A stretch of DNA of 64,000 nt from Luteococcus japonicus (GTDB taxonomy: Bacteria; Actinomycetota; Actinomycetes; Propionibacteriales; Propionibacteriaceae). The stretch lies in contig NZ_RKHG01000001.1 of NCBI RefSeq assembly GCF_003752415.1, forward strand, positions 2,542,001-2,606,000. Direction: 5' to 3'. This document shows, piece after piece, positions 51,345 to 60,688 of the stretch. The notes under the pieces were generated by a model. That model saw only the letters and a list, made by a program, of their open reading frames with translations. It was not told the DNA's origin and searched no databases. Made by a program: the position numbers and the translations under genes. Within the stretch, counting starts at the first letter, position 1, and each line of letters begins with the position of its first letter.

Positions 51345-52316
51345 ATGACCGAGAACACCTACACGCCCACCGCCCTTGACCGCTCCGCCACCGTCTACGT
51401 CGCGGGACACCGCGGCCTTGTCGGCGGAGCCATCCTGCGCAAGCTGCAGGACGAGGGCTTCACCAACATCGTCACCCGCACCCACGCCGAGCTGGACCTG
51501 ACCGACCGCAAGGCCGTCTTCGACTTCTTCGCCGAGACCAAGCCGGTCTACGTCTTCCTGGCAGCGGCCAAGGTGGGCGGCATCCTGGCCAACAACACCT
51601 ACCCGTACGACTTCATCAGCAAGAACCTGCAGATCCAGGTCAACGTGATGGACGCCGCTCTGGAGCAGGGTGTCGACCGTCTGCTCTTCCTGGGCAGCTC
51701 CTGCATCTACCCGAAGCTCGCCGACCAGCCGATCACCGAGGACGCCCTGCTGACGGGTTACCTCGAGGAGACCAACGACGCCTACGCGATCGCCAAGATC
51801 GCCGGCATCCTGCAGGTGCAGGCGGCCCGTCGCCAGCACGGTGTGCACTGGATCAGCGCCATGCCCACCAACCTGTACGGCCCCGGCGACAACTTCTCGC
51901 CCAAGGGCTCGCACGTGCTGCCCGCCCTGATCCGTCGCTACGACGAGGCCGTCGCCAACGGCACCGAGGTCGTGACCAACTGGGGTACCGGCAGCCCGCG
52001 ACGCGAGTTCCTGCACGTCGACGACATGGCCGCCGCCTGCCTGCACCTGATGGAGCACTACGACGGCCCCCAGCAGGTCAACGTGGGCACTGGCACGGAC
52101 ACCACCATCAAGGAGGTGGCCGAGACCATCGCCGACATCGTGGGCTACACCGGCAAGGTCGAGTGGGACACCACCAAGCCCGACGGCACCCCGCAGAAGC
52201 TGCTCGACGTCAGCAAGCTCAAGGGCGAGGGCTTCGAGCCGAAGTACGACCTGCGTTCGGGTCTGGAGCACACCATCGAGTGGTTCCACCAGAACAAGGA
52301 CAACATCCGCGAGTGA
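51345..52316 (+). CDS. fcl: GDP-L-fucose synthase (epimerase/reductase)
   Basis: A 323-residue SDR enzyme that epimerises and reduces the Gmd product to GDP-L-fucose with NADPH. 'VYVAGHRGLVGGAILRKL', 'AAAKVGGILANNTYP', 'LFLGSSCIYPKLADQPI', catalytic 'AYAIAKIAG' and 'MPTNLYGPGDNF' are diagnostic. ATG 51345 has GGGGGA upstream; the 60-base in-frame extension is unlikely. It provides fucose donor to the locus. Confidence 0.97.
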   Translation: MTENTYTPTALDRSATVYVAGHRGLVGGAILRKLQDEGFTNIVTRTHAELDLTDRKAVFDFFAETKPVYVFLAAAKVGGILANNTYPYDFISKNLQIQVNVMDAALEQGVDRLLFLGSSCIYPKLADQPITEDALLTGYLEETNDAYAIAKIAGILQVQAARRQHGVHWISAMPTNLYGPGDNFSPKGSHVLPALIRRYDEAVANGTEVVTNWGTGSPRREFLHVDDMAAACLHLMEHYDGPQQVNVGTGTDTTIKEVAETIADIVGYTGKVEWDTTKPDGTPQKLLDVSKLKGEGFEPKYDLRSGLEHTIEWFHQNKDNIRE

Positions 52317-52332
52317 TCCTCGCCAAGCGTCG

Positions 52333-52371
52333 CGGCGCCGATCTCCCCTGGAGGTCGGCGCCGTTGTCATT
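52333..52371 (+). terminator. Terminator after fcl
   Basis: CGGCGCCGA (52333-52341) / TCGGCGCCG (52355-52363) with an inner CTCC/GGAG stem, followed by TTGTCATT. Ends the fucose operon. Confidence 0.7.
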
Positions 52372-52516
52372 CCACGACGGGAGTGCACCTGATGGTGTGC
52401 TTTGGAGATGTCGGCGCCACCCGCGTCTTTGCTAGTCACGATGTCTTCTCGATGCTTCTGTCGAATATTCTCAGGTGAACGCTGCTCGGGGGAGCGGCTC
52501 GGGGAAGGTCTGATCC

Positions 52517-53866
52517 ATGAGCATCGCCATGCCATTGCGCAGCGTGCACGTCCGTCGTTGCGGCTCCACCGCGTGGTCCGTTGCCACCGCCATGGGCCTG
52601 TGGCTCGTGCTCGGCACGCTGGTTGCGGTGCGCGCCACCGGACCGGACGACGTGATCAGCTTCCACCCCTTCAGCCTGGTGGACTTCCGGGACTCGGTCT
52701 GGCTTCCGGTGCTCCACTTCATGAACGGTGGCATTCCGTGGGACCGGTCCACCTTCACGGGTACCTACCCGGAGGTGCAGTTCTACCCGCTCTACGTCCC
52801 CAGCTACTGGTGGCTCACGGCACCACTGCTCCTGCTGCCCTACCGTGCCGCCGCGGTGCTGTGGACGGGACTCCTGGTGGCCTGTCTCGTGTGGATGGTG
52901 CACCGCAGCCTCACCCTGTGGTTCGAGGACACCCTCTCCCGGTTTCCCTGGCTGGTGGCCGCTGTGACCGCCGCCACACTGGTGCTGCGTCCCGTCCAGA
53001 CCTCGCTGTCCCAGGGGAACTATGCCTTGCTGTGCGCCGCGGGCACCATGCTGGCCCTGGTCGGCAATCACGGTCTGCCGGGCCGTTGCCTCGGCATCGA
53101 GCGCTGGTTCTCACCCGTCGTGCTGGGTACCTGCGTGGCCATCGTTAAACCCAACGTCGGGCTACCACTGCTGCTGGCCTTGGCCCTCACCGGCCGCGCT
53201 CGCGAGGCCTGCCGCGCACTGGGGCTGACAACCCTGCTCGGCCTCCCGATCGGACTCATCATCGCCCAACGGGCGGGGGGAGTTCCGCAGGCCACCCACA
53301 TCCTGCTCAACACCCTGCGGGATGGCGACGGCGCCCAACCAGGCGACACCCACTACACACGCCTGGACCTCGCGGCCACCATCGGCCGCCTCCTCGACAA
53401 CCCGTACCACCCCGCCGTCGCCCTGGGCGGCATCGCGCTGGCGTCGGTCCTCACATTGGGCTTTGGGGCCATCGCCGTGCGTCGCTGGGGCTTCCTGGAT
53501 GCCCGTGCCGTCACTCTGCTCGCGCTGGCAACCGCGGTGGTGACTCCCAACCTGCACTACGCCCTGCTGGCGGCCCTGCCAGCACTCGTCGCCCTGTGCG
53601 CCGCCTCGCTGCGTCTGCTGCGGGCAGGGCGCAGCCGGCTGGCTGCGGTGCCGGCAGTTGACGCGGGTCTCGTGGGCCTCGTGATGCTCAGCCCCGTGCG
53701 TGGAGGATCCCGAGCCGGTCTGACCCCTCAGCTGGCCAACATGACCTACGGCGTCGCACTCCTGCTTGCCGTGCTCCTCGCGGCTGTCTGGGTGGCCGAA
53801 GGGCTACGCCGGGCAGCACTGGTGCCAGCGACGTCGCCGGGGTCACGGTCGCCGGGCCCGGCATGA
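52517..53866 (+). CDS. GT87/DUF2029-type integral-membrane glycosyltransferase
   Basis: A 449-residue protein with about ten helices. 'HPFSLVDFRDSVWLPVLHFMNGGIPWDRSTFTGTYPEVQFYPLYVPSYWWL' holds the external acidic loop of polyprenyl-phosphate-sugar-dependent GT-C enzymes. It is related in layout to the protein at 39005-40267. A role in decorating the surface polymer or a lipoglycan is inferred. GGGGAAGG lies before the ATG. Confidence 0.8.
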   Translation: MSIAMPLRSVHVRRCGSTAWSVATAMGLWLVLGTLVAVRATGPDDVISFHPFSLVDFRDSVWLPVLHFMNGGIPWDRSTFTGTYPEVQFYPLYVPSYWWLTAPLLLLPYRAAAVLWTGLLVACLVWMVHRSLTLWFEDTLSRFPWLVAAVTAATLVLRPVQTSLSQGNYALLCAAGTMLALVGNHGLPGRCLGIERWFSPVVLGTCVAIVKPNVGLPLLLALALTGRAREACRALGLTTLLGLPIGLIIAQRAGGVPQATHILLNTLRDGDGAQPGDTHYTRLDLAATIGRLLDNPYHPAVALGGIALASVLTLGFGAIAVRRWGFLDARAVTLLALATAVVTPNLHYALLAALPALVALCAASLRLLRAGRSRLAAVPAVDAGLVGLVMLSPVRGGSRAGLTPQLANMTYGVALLLAVLLAAVWVAEGLRRAALVPATSPGSRSPGPA

Positions 53867-54042
53867 CTTTTCTGAACCAGTCGTAGGCATGATCCTCGAG
53901 GTTCTGTCACCGGGCCTGGTGGCGCCAGCCGACCGCTGATAGGGACATGGCCGTAGTCAGGTCTGACGTAACGTGGGTGCCGGCAGCTGACGCATCACCA
54001 GTGATCGACGAGCGTTCCTTCGAAACAAGGATGGTGATCGGC

Positions 54043-54585
54043 ATGAGCGAAAACACCGGTTTCGAGATCTGGTGCGGGCTGGACGTGGGCAAACAAAAGC
54101 CCACTACGCCTGCGCACTCGATGCTGCCGGGAAGAAGGTCTTCGACAAGCCCCTGCCCCAGGACCAGACCATGCTGGAAGACCTGTTCCACGCCCTGACC
54201 GAGCACGGACGAGTCTTGGTGATTGTCGACCAGCCGAACACGAGCGGCGCCCTGCCGATCGCCGTGGCCGAGTCGATGGGCATCCAGGTGGCCTACCTGC
54301 CGGGCTGGCGATGCGCCGCGCCGCCGACCTCTACCCAGGATCAGCGAAGACCGACGCCCGGGATGCCTTCGTCATCGCCGACACAGCCCGGACCATGCCC
54401 CACACCCTGCGCCGCGTCGACGCCGGTGAGGACACCCTCGCCGAACTCAAGGTCCTGGTCGGCTTCGACGAAGACTCGTCCACTGAGGCAACCCGCCTGT
54501 CCAACCGTATCCGAGGCCTGCTGACCCAGATCGATCCTGCACTGGAACGCGTTGTCGGACCGCGGTTGACCACCAAGAGGAACAT
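54043..54585 (+). pseudogene. Truncated, frameshifted IS110-family transposase
   Basis: 'MSENTGFEIWCGLDVGK' (the first DEDD Asp) passes by frameshift near 54095 to 'KAHYACALDAAGKKVFDKPL' and 'VLVIVDQPNTSGALPIAVAESMGIQVAYLPGW'. It shifts again near 54310 to 'RRAADLYPGSAKTDARDAFVIADTART' and 'NRIRGLLTQIDPALERVVGP', then stops matching. Two frameshifts and loss of the C-terminal transposase_20 half make it inactive. It marks the boundary between the polysaccharide locus and the organophosphate-type transport block. Confidence 0.85.
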
Positions 54586-54680
54586 AGGGACACCCCCGAT
54601 CGGGACAGGTACTGCGAGGGGTTGGTCCCACCACCCCGTGATGGGACCCCGCCCGCTATGTCCAGAGGCACCGGGATACC

Positions 54681-56072
54681 TCAACGATGGCTGGCGACCC
54701 GGTGCGCCTCCATCAGGCGCTTCTCCTCCGGGCCCACCAGGGCGATCAGTGCGACCGCGGCAACGACACATCCGGTCAGCACCGCGAAGGTGGTGGCCCA
54801 GCCGTAGTGGTGCACCACCCAGCCCACGCCGGTGGAGGCCATCGTCGCGCCGATCACGTAGCCGAACAGGCCGGTGAATCCGGCGGCCGTACCGGCGACG
54901 TGCTTGGCGGACATGTCGAGCGCCTGCAGGCCGATCAGCATGACGGGGCCATAGATGAAGGCGCCAATGAAGAACAGGTAGACCATCAGCAACCAGTACG
55001 GGGTGCCGACGGGGCTCAGCCAGTAGGCCACCAGGAAGACGCCGACACCTGCCAGGAAGGTGATGCCGGTGCGGGTGCGGTTGCCCTTGAAGACCTTGTC
55101 AGAGACCCAGCCACAGGCGAGGGTGCCGAAGATTCCCGCCAGCTCGAAGAGGCTGAAGCCGGCGATCCCCTTGGTGACCGAGACCTTGTGCACCTCGGAC
55201 AGGTAGGTGGGCGTCCAGGACAGCACGCCATAGCGCAGGGCGTAGACGAAGACATTCGCCAGGGCCAGGTAGATCATCGTCGGACGCAGCAGGACATGCT
55301 TGACGATCGTCTGCCAGTAGCCGAGTTGTTCGGTGGAGACGTCGGCGGCCTCCACCTTGGCGGGGTCATTCCGGAACTCCTCGATGGGTGCCAGACCGAT
55401 CGACTCCGGGGTGTCGCGGATCAGGATGAAGGCGGCCGCCGCCACGATGAGGGCGAAGATGGCGGGCAGCCAGAAGGCGGCCTGCCACTTGCCGCCGCTG
55501 ATCGCCAGACCCCAGGCGGCGAGCGCACCCACGGTCATGCCGCCGACGTTGTGGGCGCAGTTCCAGATGGCGGTCTTCCAGCCGCGCTCATTGGTGCTGA
55601 ACCAGTGCACGAGCACGCGACCACACGGCGGCCAGCCCATGCCCTGGAACCAGCCGTTGATGAACATCACGATGGCGAAGACCGTCAGTGACGCGGAGAT
55701 GGCCGGGATGAAGGCGATGCACAGGTTGGCCACGGCCGACAGCGCCAGGCCGATGGGCAGGAAGTAGCGGGCATTGGAGCGGTCGGAGATCGTCGCGGAG
55801 AAGAACTTGCTCAGGCCGTAGGCGATCAGCGCGGCATTGGCGATCAGGCCGACGCCCACCTTGTCCATCCGACCCTCGTCGAGCAGGATCTTGGCGACCA
55901 GCGGGATGTTGTTGCGGATCAGGTAGAAGCCGGCGTAGCCGAAGAAGATGCCGATGAAGACCTTCAGGCGCCACGAGGGGTACTCGGCGGCCTGTTCGGT
56001 GTCGCTCAGGCGTGGGGCGGGCTGCGGCGCCGCGAGCCAGCCACGACGCGGCTGGTCAACTGTGTGGGACAT
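54681..56072 (-). CDS. GlpT-type organophosphate:phosphate antiporter
   Basis: A 463-residue MFS protein of the OPA family. 'SWRLKVFIGIFFGYAGFYLIRNN' and 'NGWFQGMGWPPCGRVLVHWFSTNERGWKTAIWNCAHNVGG' are strongly GlpT-like. Twelve helices are seen. It exchanges glycerol 3-phosphate or a related phosphorylated C3/C6 compound for Pi. It lies 134 bases downstream of the ABC-ATPase end, same strand as the two-component block, and may be its regulated target, as uhpT is of HptRS. The specific substrate is inferred. Confidence 0.9.
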   Translation of the reverse strand: MSHTVDQPRRGWLAAPQPAPRLSDTEQAAEYPSWRLKVFIGIFFGYAGFYLIRNNIPLVAKILLDEGRMDKVGVGLIANAALIAYGLSKFFSATISDRSNARYFLPIGLALSAVANLCIAFIPAISASLTVFAIVMFINGWFQGMGWPPCGRVLVHWFSTNERGWKTAIWNCAHNVGGMTVGALAAWGLAISGGKWQAAFWLPAIFALIVAAAAFILIRDTPESIGLAPIEEFRNDPAKVEAADVSTEQLGYWQTIVKHVLLRPTMIYLALANVFVYALRYGVLSWTPTYLSEVHKVSVTKGIAGFSLFELAGIFGTLACGWVSDKVFKGNRTRTGITFLAGVGVFLVAYWLSPVGTPYWLLMVYLFFIGAFIYGPVMLIGLQALDMSAKHVAGTAAGFTGLFGYVIGATMASTGVGWVVHHYGWATTFAVLTGCVVAAVALIALVGPEEKRLMEAHRVASHR

Positions 56073-56206
56073 GATGTGCTCCGGATCAGGGGAAGAGGAG
56101 GCCCGCGGGCGACCTCACTGTCAGCCTCATTCTGCCGACCCGCCTGCACGACGTGACGGCATCTTCGGTGACGATCGGTGACAAGCCCGTTACCGAGACC
56201 TTCCAC

Positions 56207-57340
56207 TCAGCAGGACCTACCCTGGCCGGGCAACAACCAGCACTCGTCGAGGATCAGACGCAGGCGCACGGTGCTCCCTTCCAACAGTGTCTGTCCCAGG
56301 GGCGAACGCACTGTCACCGTGCCTCGCTCGGTCTCCACAACGTGGAGCAGGTGATCGCCTTGGAAGATCTCCTGCTGCAGCAAGCCGACATTGTCGTAGA
56401 CCTCGTCCGTACGCCACGGCTGGCCCGGGGCAAGGAGGCCGCGTTCCTCGACGGCCAGCGCATGGGGACGAACCAGCAACCGCGCTTGACGAGACCCCTC
56501 CAGCAGCCCGTCGTGGGCATCCACCCAGCCGGTGGCGCCGAGAGCTCGCACCCGAGCGCGGAGGGCACCGGGTGTACCGCGCAACTCGTCGACGTCGACC
56601 TCCAGGAAGTTCGAACGCCCCAGCAATGCCGCCACCTCGGCCGAGGAGGGACGGGCATGCACATCTTGCGGGGTGCCCTGTTGCAGGACTCGCCCGTGTG
56701 AGAGCACCAGGAGTCGATCAGAGCTGCCCAGCGCTTCAGCCTGGTCATGTGTGACATGGATCATCGCAGTGCCGGTCCGTTGTCGCACCTGACGCAATTG
56801 CCGCGCGAAATCCAGGCGCATCCGGTCATCCAGAGCTGCCATCGGCTCGTCGAGCAGCAGCACGCGGGGACGGGTGACGAGCGCCCTGGCAAGGCTGACG
56901 CGTCGTCGCTGACCACCGGAGAGCTGGTGAGGCAGCCGGTCCTCCAGACCAGCCAAGCCCAGGCGCAACATTGTCACTCTCACCCACTCGTCGTGACGGG
57001 CAGCCCGCGAGCGCTGCCCTCCCAAGCCGAAGGCGATGTTTTCCGCCACGTCCAGGTCCCCAAAAAGGTCTGCGTCCTGGAAGACCATCGCAATGCCGCG
57101 CCGGTGAGGTGGCGCAAGAGTAAGATCTCGTCCATCAACGAGGACCTGGCCGGAGTCCAGCGGATCGAGGCCGGCCAGAGCCCGCAGCAGGGTGCTCTTG
57201 CCGCTGCCCGATGGACCGATCACGCACAGTGACTGGCCGGTGGCCACCTCGAGACCGACATCGGCCAGGACAGCGTGCCCGCCAATCCGACGAGCGATTC
57301 CGTGCGCCCTCAGCGCTGGCGTTGCCTGCTCGTCGCGCAT
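56207..57340 (-). CDS. ABC transporter ATP-binding protein (FbpC/PotA-like)
   Basis: A 377-residue ATPase. Walker A 'GPSGSGKST', Q-loop 'VFQDADLFGDLDV', signature 'LSGGQRRRVSLARAL', Walker B 'VLLLDEPMAALD' and 'THDQAEAL' are intact. The C-terminal TOBE/regulatory part covers about residues 245-377. This ATPase class serves ferric iron, spermidine, sulfate or hexose-phosphate importers. The ATG shares one base with the permease stop (TGATG). Confidence 0.9.
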   Translation of the reverse strand: MRDEQATPALRAHGIARRIGGHAVLADVGLEVATGQSLCVIGPSGSGKSTLLRALAGLDPLDSGQVLVDGRDLTLAPPHRRGIAMVFQDADLFGDLDVAENIAFGLGGQRSRAARHDEWVRVTMLRLGLAGLEDRLPHQLSGGQRRRVSLARALVTRPRVLLLDEPMAALDDRMRLDFARQLRQVRQRTGTAMIHVTHDQAEALGSSDRLLVLSHGRVLQQGTPQDVHARPSSAEVAALLGRSNFLEVDVDELRGTPGALRARVRALGATGWVDAHDGLLEGSRQARLLVRPHALAVEERGLLAPGQPWRTDEVYDNVGLLQQEIFQGDHLLHVVETERGTVTVRSPLGQTLLEGSTVRLRLILDECWLLPGQGRSC

Positions 57341-58947
57341 CAGTCCTCCTCCCTGGCGCCCAGCACGGGATGGCAGACGGCCAGCACCAGGCATCCGACG
57401 GCCGCCAACCAGACCGCCATCGCGCAGGCCGCCCCAACCCGCCCCGCATCCACCTCGGTGAGTGCTCGCACGCTGAGAAGTCCGACATGCGAATTGGTCA
57501 GGAAAACCACTGAACCCACTGCACCAAGGGTGCGCAGCAGGCTGGTACACAGGCCGCGGCCAAGCTCCGGCGCCAGCTGCGGCCACCAGTGCACACGCAA
57601 CCGTCTCCACAGGCCGACGCCGTGCAGCCGGGCGGCATCCCTCGTGACTCGCGGTTCGAGGTCCAGGCGTGCAAGCAGGGCAGTCACCACCGCAGGAAGG
57701 CTGCGCAACACGTGCACCATGATGATGGCGACGGCGGTCACCCAGCCGAAGGGGCCTCCCGACCACTTGTGTCCCTGTGCCGTGTGCACGACCAGCATGA
57801 CCGACAGGCCTACCAAGAGACCGGGCAGTGCCCCCAGCGACCAAGCCGCCATCCGCACCAAACGGGCCAGTCGTCCCCGGCCATGAGCTGCAAGGGCGAT
57901 GACCATCGCTGCCGTTCCCGTGACGGGCAGGGCCAGCAATGCCAACAGGAGGCCGTAGCCGAAGGCCTCGCCATGGGCACCGCGCAAGGCCTGACGAAGG
58001 TATGCCGTGGTGGGTTGTGCATCCACCCCAATGCTGGACGCGACACTTCCGAGCAGGACGGCACCCAGGACCAGGACCTGTACCAGCCCCACGAGACCGG
58101 CCAAGAAGACCATTGACCACTCTCCCGGCGACGGGACATGTCGAGGTGCCGGGGTGCCGGAACGAAGCAGCCGGAACCGTCCCCGGCCACCGAGCGGTCG
58201 GGCCGCCAGGTGGAGGAGCAGGGCTGGGACTGCGAGCAAAAGCGCCAGCATGGCAGCTCCCGCCAGGTCATACTCCGCAGAAACTGCCAGGTGCACACGG
58301 GAGGCCAGCACCGGGTACCCACCACCCAGCACGGCCGGGTTGGCGAGGTCGGTGATGGCCTCGACGAAGACCACCAGCGCCGTCGCAGCAGTCGCGGGCA
58401 GCAGGCGGGGCCACGCCACCTGCCGTCTCGCTCGCTTCTGGTCCAGGCCCAGCATCCGAGCCTGGTCCAGGAGTTGGGCATCAACGGAGCGTTCGGCCGC
58501 GAGCATCGCCAGGTAGGCGAAGGGGAGCACCTGGAGGGAGCCGGCCAACACCAGTCCGGGCAGCCCGTAGACATCGAGCCCGCCAGGCATCAAGCTCCTC
58601 AACAATCCGCTGTTGCCCAGCAGCATCACCAGGCCCAATGCCATCGTCCAGGCCGGGGTCACCAGTGGCGTGAGCACGACAATGTGCAGCAACCGGCGGC
58701 CCGGGAAGCAGAGGTTCTGGACCGCCGCCAGCAGTCCCGCCAGCCAGGTCACCAGAACTGCCTGACCAACCCCCAGTACGAGGGTGTTACCCAGCACCGG
58801 AGCCTGCCAGGCTGTGGTGGACAGCATCGCCCGCCGGCCCTCGTCGCCCATTGCCCAGCGCAGGCAGGGACCCAGCGCCAAGGTCAAAAGTCCTCCCAGC
58901 ACGCCAAGCGCAAGCACTCGGAGGGTGCCGGGGACCGTCGCCCTCAT
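57340..58947 (-). CDS. ABC transporter permease with two fused transmembrane domains (FbpB-like)
   Basis: A 535-residue permease with about twelve helices forming two BPD_transp_1 halves. The coupling loops are 'AERSVDAQLLDQARMLGLDQKRARRQVAWPRLLP' (first half) and 'RLDLEPRVTRDAARLHGVGLWRRLRVHWWPQL' (second). This fused form is typical of AfuB/FbpB importers for Fe3+ or hexose phosphates. Its ATG overlaps the binding-protein stop (ATGA). Confidence 0.9.
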   Translation of the reverse strand: MRATVPGTLRVLALGVLGGLLTLALGPCLRWAMGDEGRRAMLSTTAWQAPVLGNTLVLGVGQAVLVTWLAGLLAAVQNLCFPGRRLLHIVVLTPLVTPAWTMALGLVMLLGNSGLLRSLMPGGLDVYGLPGLVLAGSLQVLPFAYLAMLAAERSVDAQLLDQARMLGLDQKRARRQVAWPRLLPATAATALVVFVEAITDLANPAVLGGGYPVLASRVHLAVSAEYDLAGAAMLALLLAVPALLLHLAARPLGGRGRFRLLRSGTPAPRHVPSPGEWSMVFLAGLVGLVQVLVLGAVLLGSVASSIGVDAQPTTAYLRQALRGAHGEAFGYGLLLALLALPVTGTAAMVIALAAHGRGRLARLVRMAAWSLGALPGLLVGLSVMLVVHTAQGHKWSGGPFGWVTAVAIIMVHVLRSLPAVVTALLARLDLEPRVTRDAARLHGVGLWRRLRVHWWPQLAPELGRGLCTSLLRTLGAVGSVVFLTNSHVGLLSVRALTEVDAGRVGAACAMAVWLAAVGCLVLAVCHPVLGAREED

Positions 58948-59975
58948 GGTCCCACTCGCCGTACGAATTCGGCCACCAGACCGGCCCGCCGCCGAGCCGC
59001 CTGGTCACCGGAGGCCTCCAGTTCCCGGGTTCCAGCAGGCAGCTCAAGGCGCGGATCCGTGTAAGCACCGGGCAGGGTGGGCAGCTGGCGCGGGGAGGTC
59101 TGTCCCCCAGCCTCCTGCGCCTGCTGGCCAACGGCGTGGTCCACGTAGCGACGCGCCAGATCAGAATGTCGGGCAGCCGCCAGCACGGCGACGGCGCCCG
59201 TCTCCGCCCCGGTGACTCCTCTCGGGTACCCGACGATGAGGTCATCGAGGCCCTGGTCGTGGGCATTCACGCAGTGTTGGGTGAAGGTGACAGCCACGGC
59301 GGCCTCGCCCCGAGCCGCGATGCCACTGGGTGCCATTCCGGAACTGGTGAACTGCAACACATTTGGACGAAGCCGCTCGAACCACTCCATCGCCTCTTCT
59401 AGACCGCCAGTTCGCTGCACTATGGTCCACAACATCGTGTATCCCGTACCCGAGGTGCGTGGATCTGGCAGCGTTACCTGTCCGCGCAGCCGCGGATCCA
59501 GCAGGTCCTCCCAGCCCTCGGGAGGTGAGACACCAAGACGTCGCAGTACCCGCTGATTGGAGCAAAAGCCCAGCATCCCCCGGTAGACCCCGATCCAGCT
59601 ACCGTCGCTGGCTTTGTAACGCGACGGGATGGTGGCAGCCGCGGAACTGGCATGTGGCATCAACAGACCCCGGGAGCGCGCCACCTCGTAAAGGTCCGAG
59701 GTACCCCCGTGCCAGACGTCGAACTCCCCATCGGAGCGCTGCACGGCCGCCAGCGCCTGCCCAGAGCTCATCCGCACCATGTCCACGCTGACCCCAGTGG
59801 CCTCGGTGAAGTCATGCGCCCACTGCTGGCAGATGTCCTCAATGGAACTGCACACCACGGCCAACCGAGGCCCTGTCCCAGGCGTCGCCCCCACCATCAG
59901 GACCGAGACCGTCACCAGTGCCAGCCAAGCGGCCAGTGCATTTCTGGTCCAGCCCCGGCGTACCCCGGCGGTCAT
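58944..59975 (-). CDS. Periplasmic-type solute-binding protein (AfuA/PgtC/HptA-like)
   Basis: A 343-residue exported binding protein of the FbpA-like class. The N-terminal signal/anchor is at about 12-32 with no lipobox Cys. 'GTGPRLAVVCSSIEDICQQWAHDFTEATGVSVDMVRMSSGQALAAV', 'DVWHGGTSDLYEVARSRGLL' and 'TSGTGYTMLWTIVQRTGG' match the family. The Tyr pair that binds ferric iron in FbpA is not evident, favouring an organic-phosphate ligand as in AfuA, PgtC or HptA. It overlaps the response-regulator stop (ATGA), consistent with a dual transport and sensing role (inference). Confidence 0.85.
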   Translation of the reverse strand: MTAGVRRGWTRNALAAWLALVTVSVLMVGATPGTGPRLAVVCSSIEDICQQWAHDFTEATGVSVDMVRMSSGQALAAVQRSDGEFDVWHGGTSDLYEVARSRGLLMPHASSAAATIPSRYKASDGSWIGVYRGMLGFCSNQRVLRRLGVSPPEGWEDLLDPRLRGQVTLPDPRTSGTGYTMLWTIVQRTGGLEEAMEWFERLRPNVLQFTSSGMAPSGIAARGEAAVAVTFTQHCVNAHDQGLDDLIVGYPRGVTGAETGAVAVLAAARHSDLARRYVDHAVGQQAQEAGGQTSPRQLPTLPGAYTDPRLELPAGTRELEASGDQAARRRAGLVAEFVRRVGP

Positions 59976-60688
59976 CGCTGGTCCAGCCGTCGTTGCTCAT
60001 CGAGACGGGTCATCAGGTAGCCGGTGCCACGCACCGCAGTGATCCATTCACGCTCCGCACCGAGGTGCTGTCGCAGCCGGTAGATGGTGGTCTTGATCAT
60101 GTCCCGGCCGCCACGCTGTTCACCCGTCGCCCAGACCTCGTTGAGCAGGTCCGCCCAAGTGACCACCTGGCCTGCGCGACGAGTCAGGGCCACCAGCAGC
60201 CGTAGTTCCACCTCGCTGAGTTGCACACGTCGCTGTCCCACCCTGACCTCACGGCGAGTCGGGTCGATGTAGAGCGGGCCATTGACCAACACCTGCTCTC
60301 CAGACGGTGCCCCGTGACGGGTTCGACGCACGATCGCTTGGGCACGCAGCGCCAGTTCTCGGGGAGAGAAGGGCTTAGTCACGTAGTCGTCGGCACCAGC
60401 CAACAGGCCCGCAATCCGGTCTTGCTCCGTTGTGCGGGCGGTGAGCATGATGATGGGCACGTCGCTGGTAGCCCGCACCCGCTCACACAACTGCACACCG
60501 GAGGCCCCGGGGAGGGTCACGTCGAGCACCAGCAGGTCAAAATGCTCGGCGCGCAGTCTGGCTCCTGCCTGCTCCGCATTGTGGACGCAGACGGCCTCAA
60601 ACCCCTGGGTCTCCAGCGCGAATGCGACGATGCCCAGCATTTGCGTTTCATCGTCCACCACCAACGCGCGAGGTGCCGCCTCGTTCAT
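59972..60688 (-). CDS. OmpR/PhoB-family response regulator
   Basis: A 238-residue regulator. The receiver domain has acidic 'VVDDE' (about 10-14), phospho-acceptor Asp in 'LLVLDVTLPGASG', 'MLTART' and 'KPFSPREL'. The C-terminal winged helix ends 'MIKTTIYRLRQHLGAEREWITAVRGTGYLM'. Start fixed by the receiver strand; it overlaps the kinase gene by 41 bases. It probably controls the transporter genes of this block. Confidence 0.93.
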   Translation of the reverse strand: MNEAAPRALVVDDETQMLGIVAFALETQGFEAVCVHNAEQAGARLRAEHFDLLVLDVTLPGASGVQLCERVRATSDVPIIMLTARTTEQDRIAGLLAGADDYVTKPFSPRELALRAQAIVRRTRHGAPSGEQVLVNGPLYIDPTRREVRVGQRRVQLSEVELRLLVALTRRAGQVVTWADLLNEVWATGEQRGGRDMIKTTIYRLRQHLGAEREWITAVRGTGYLMTRLDEQRRLDQR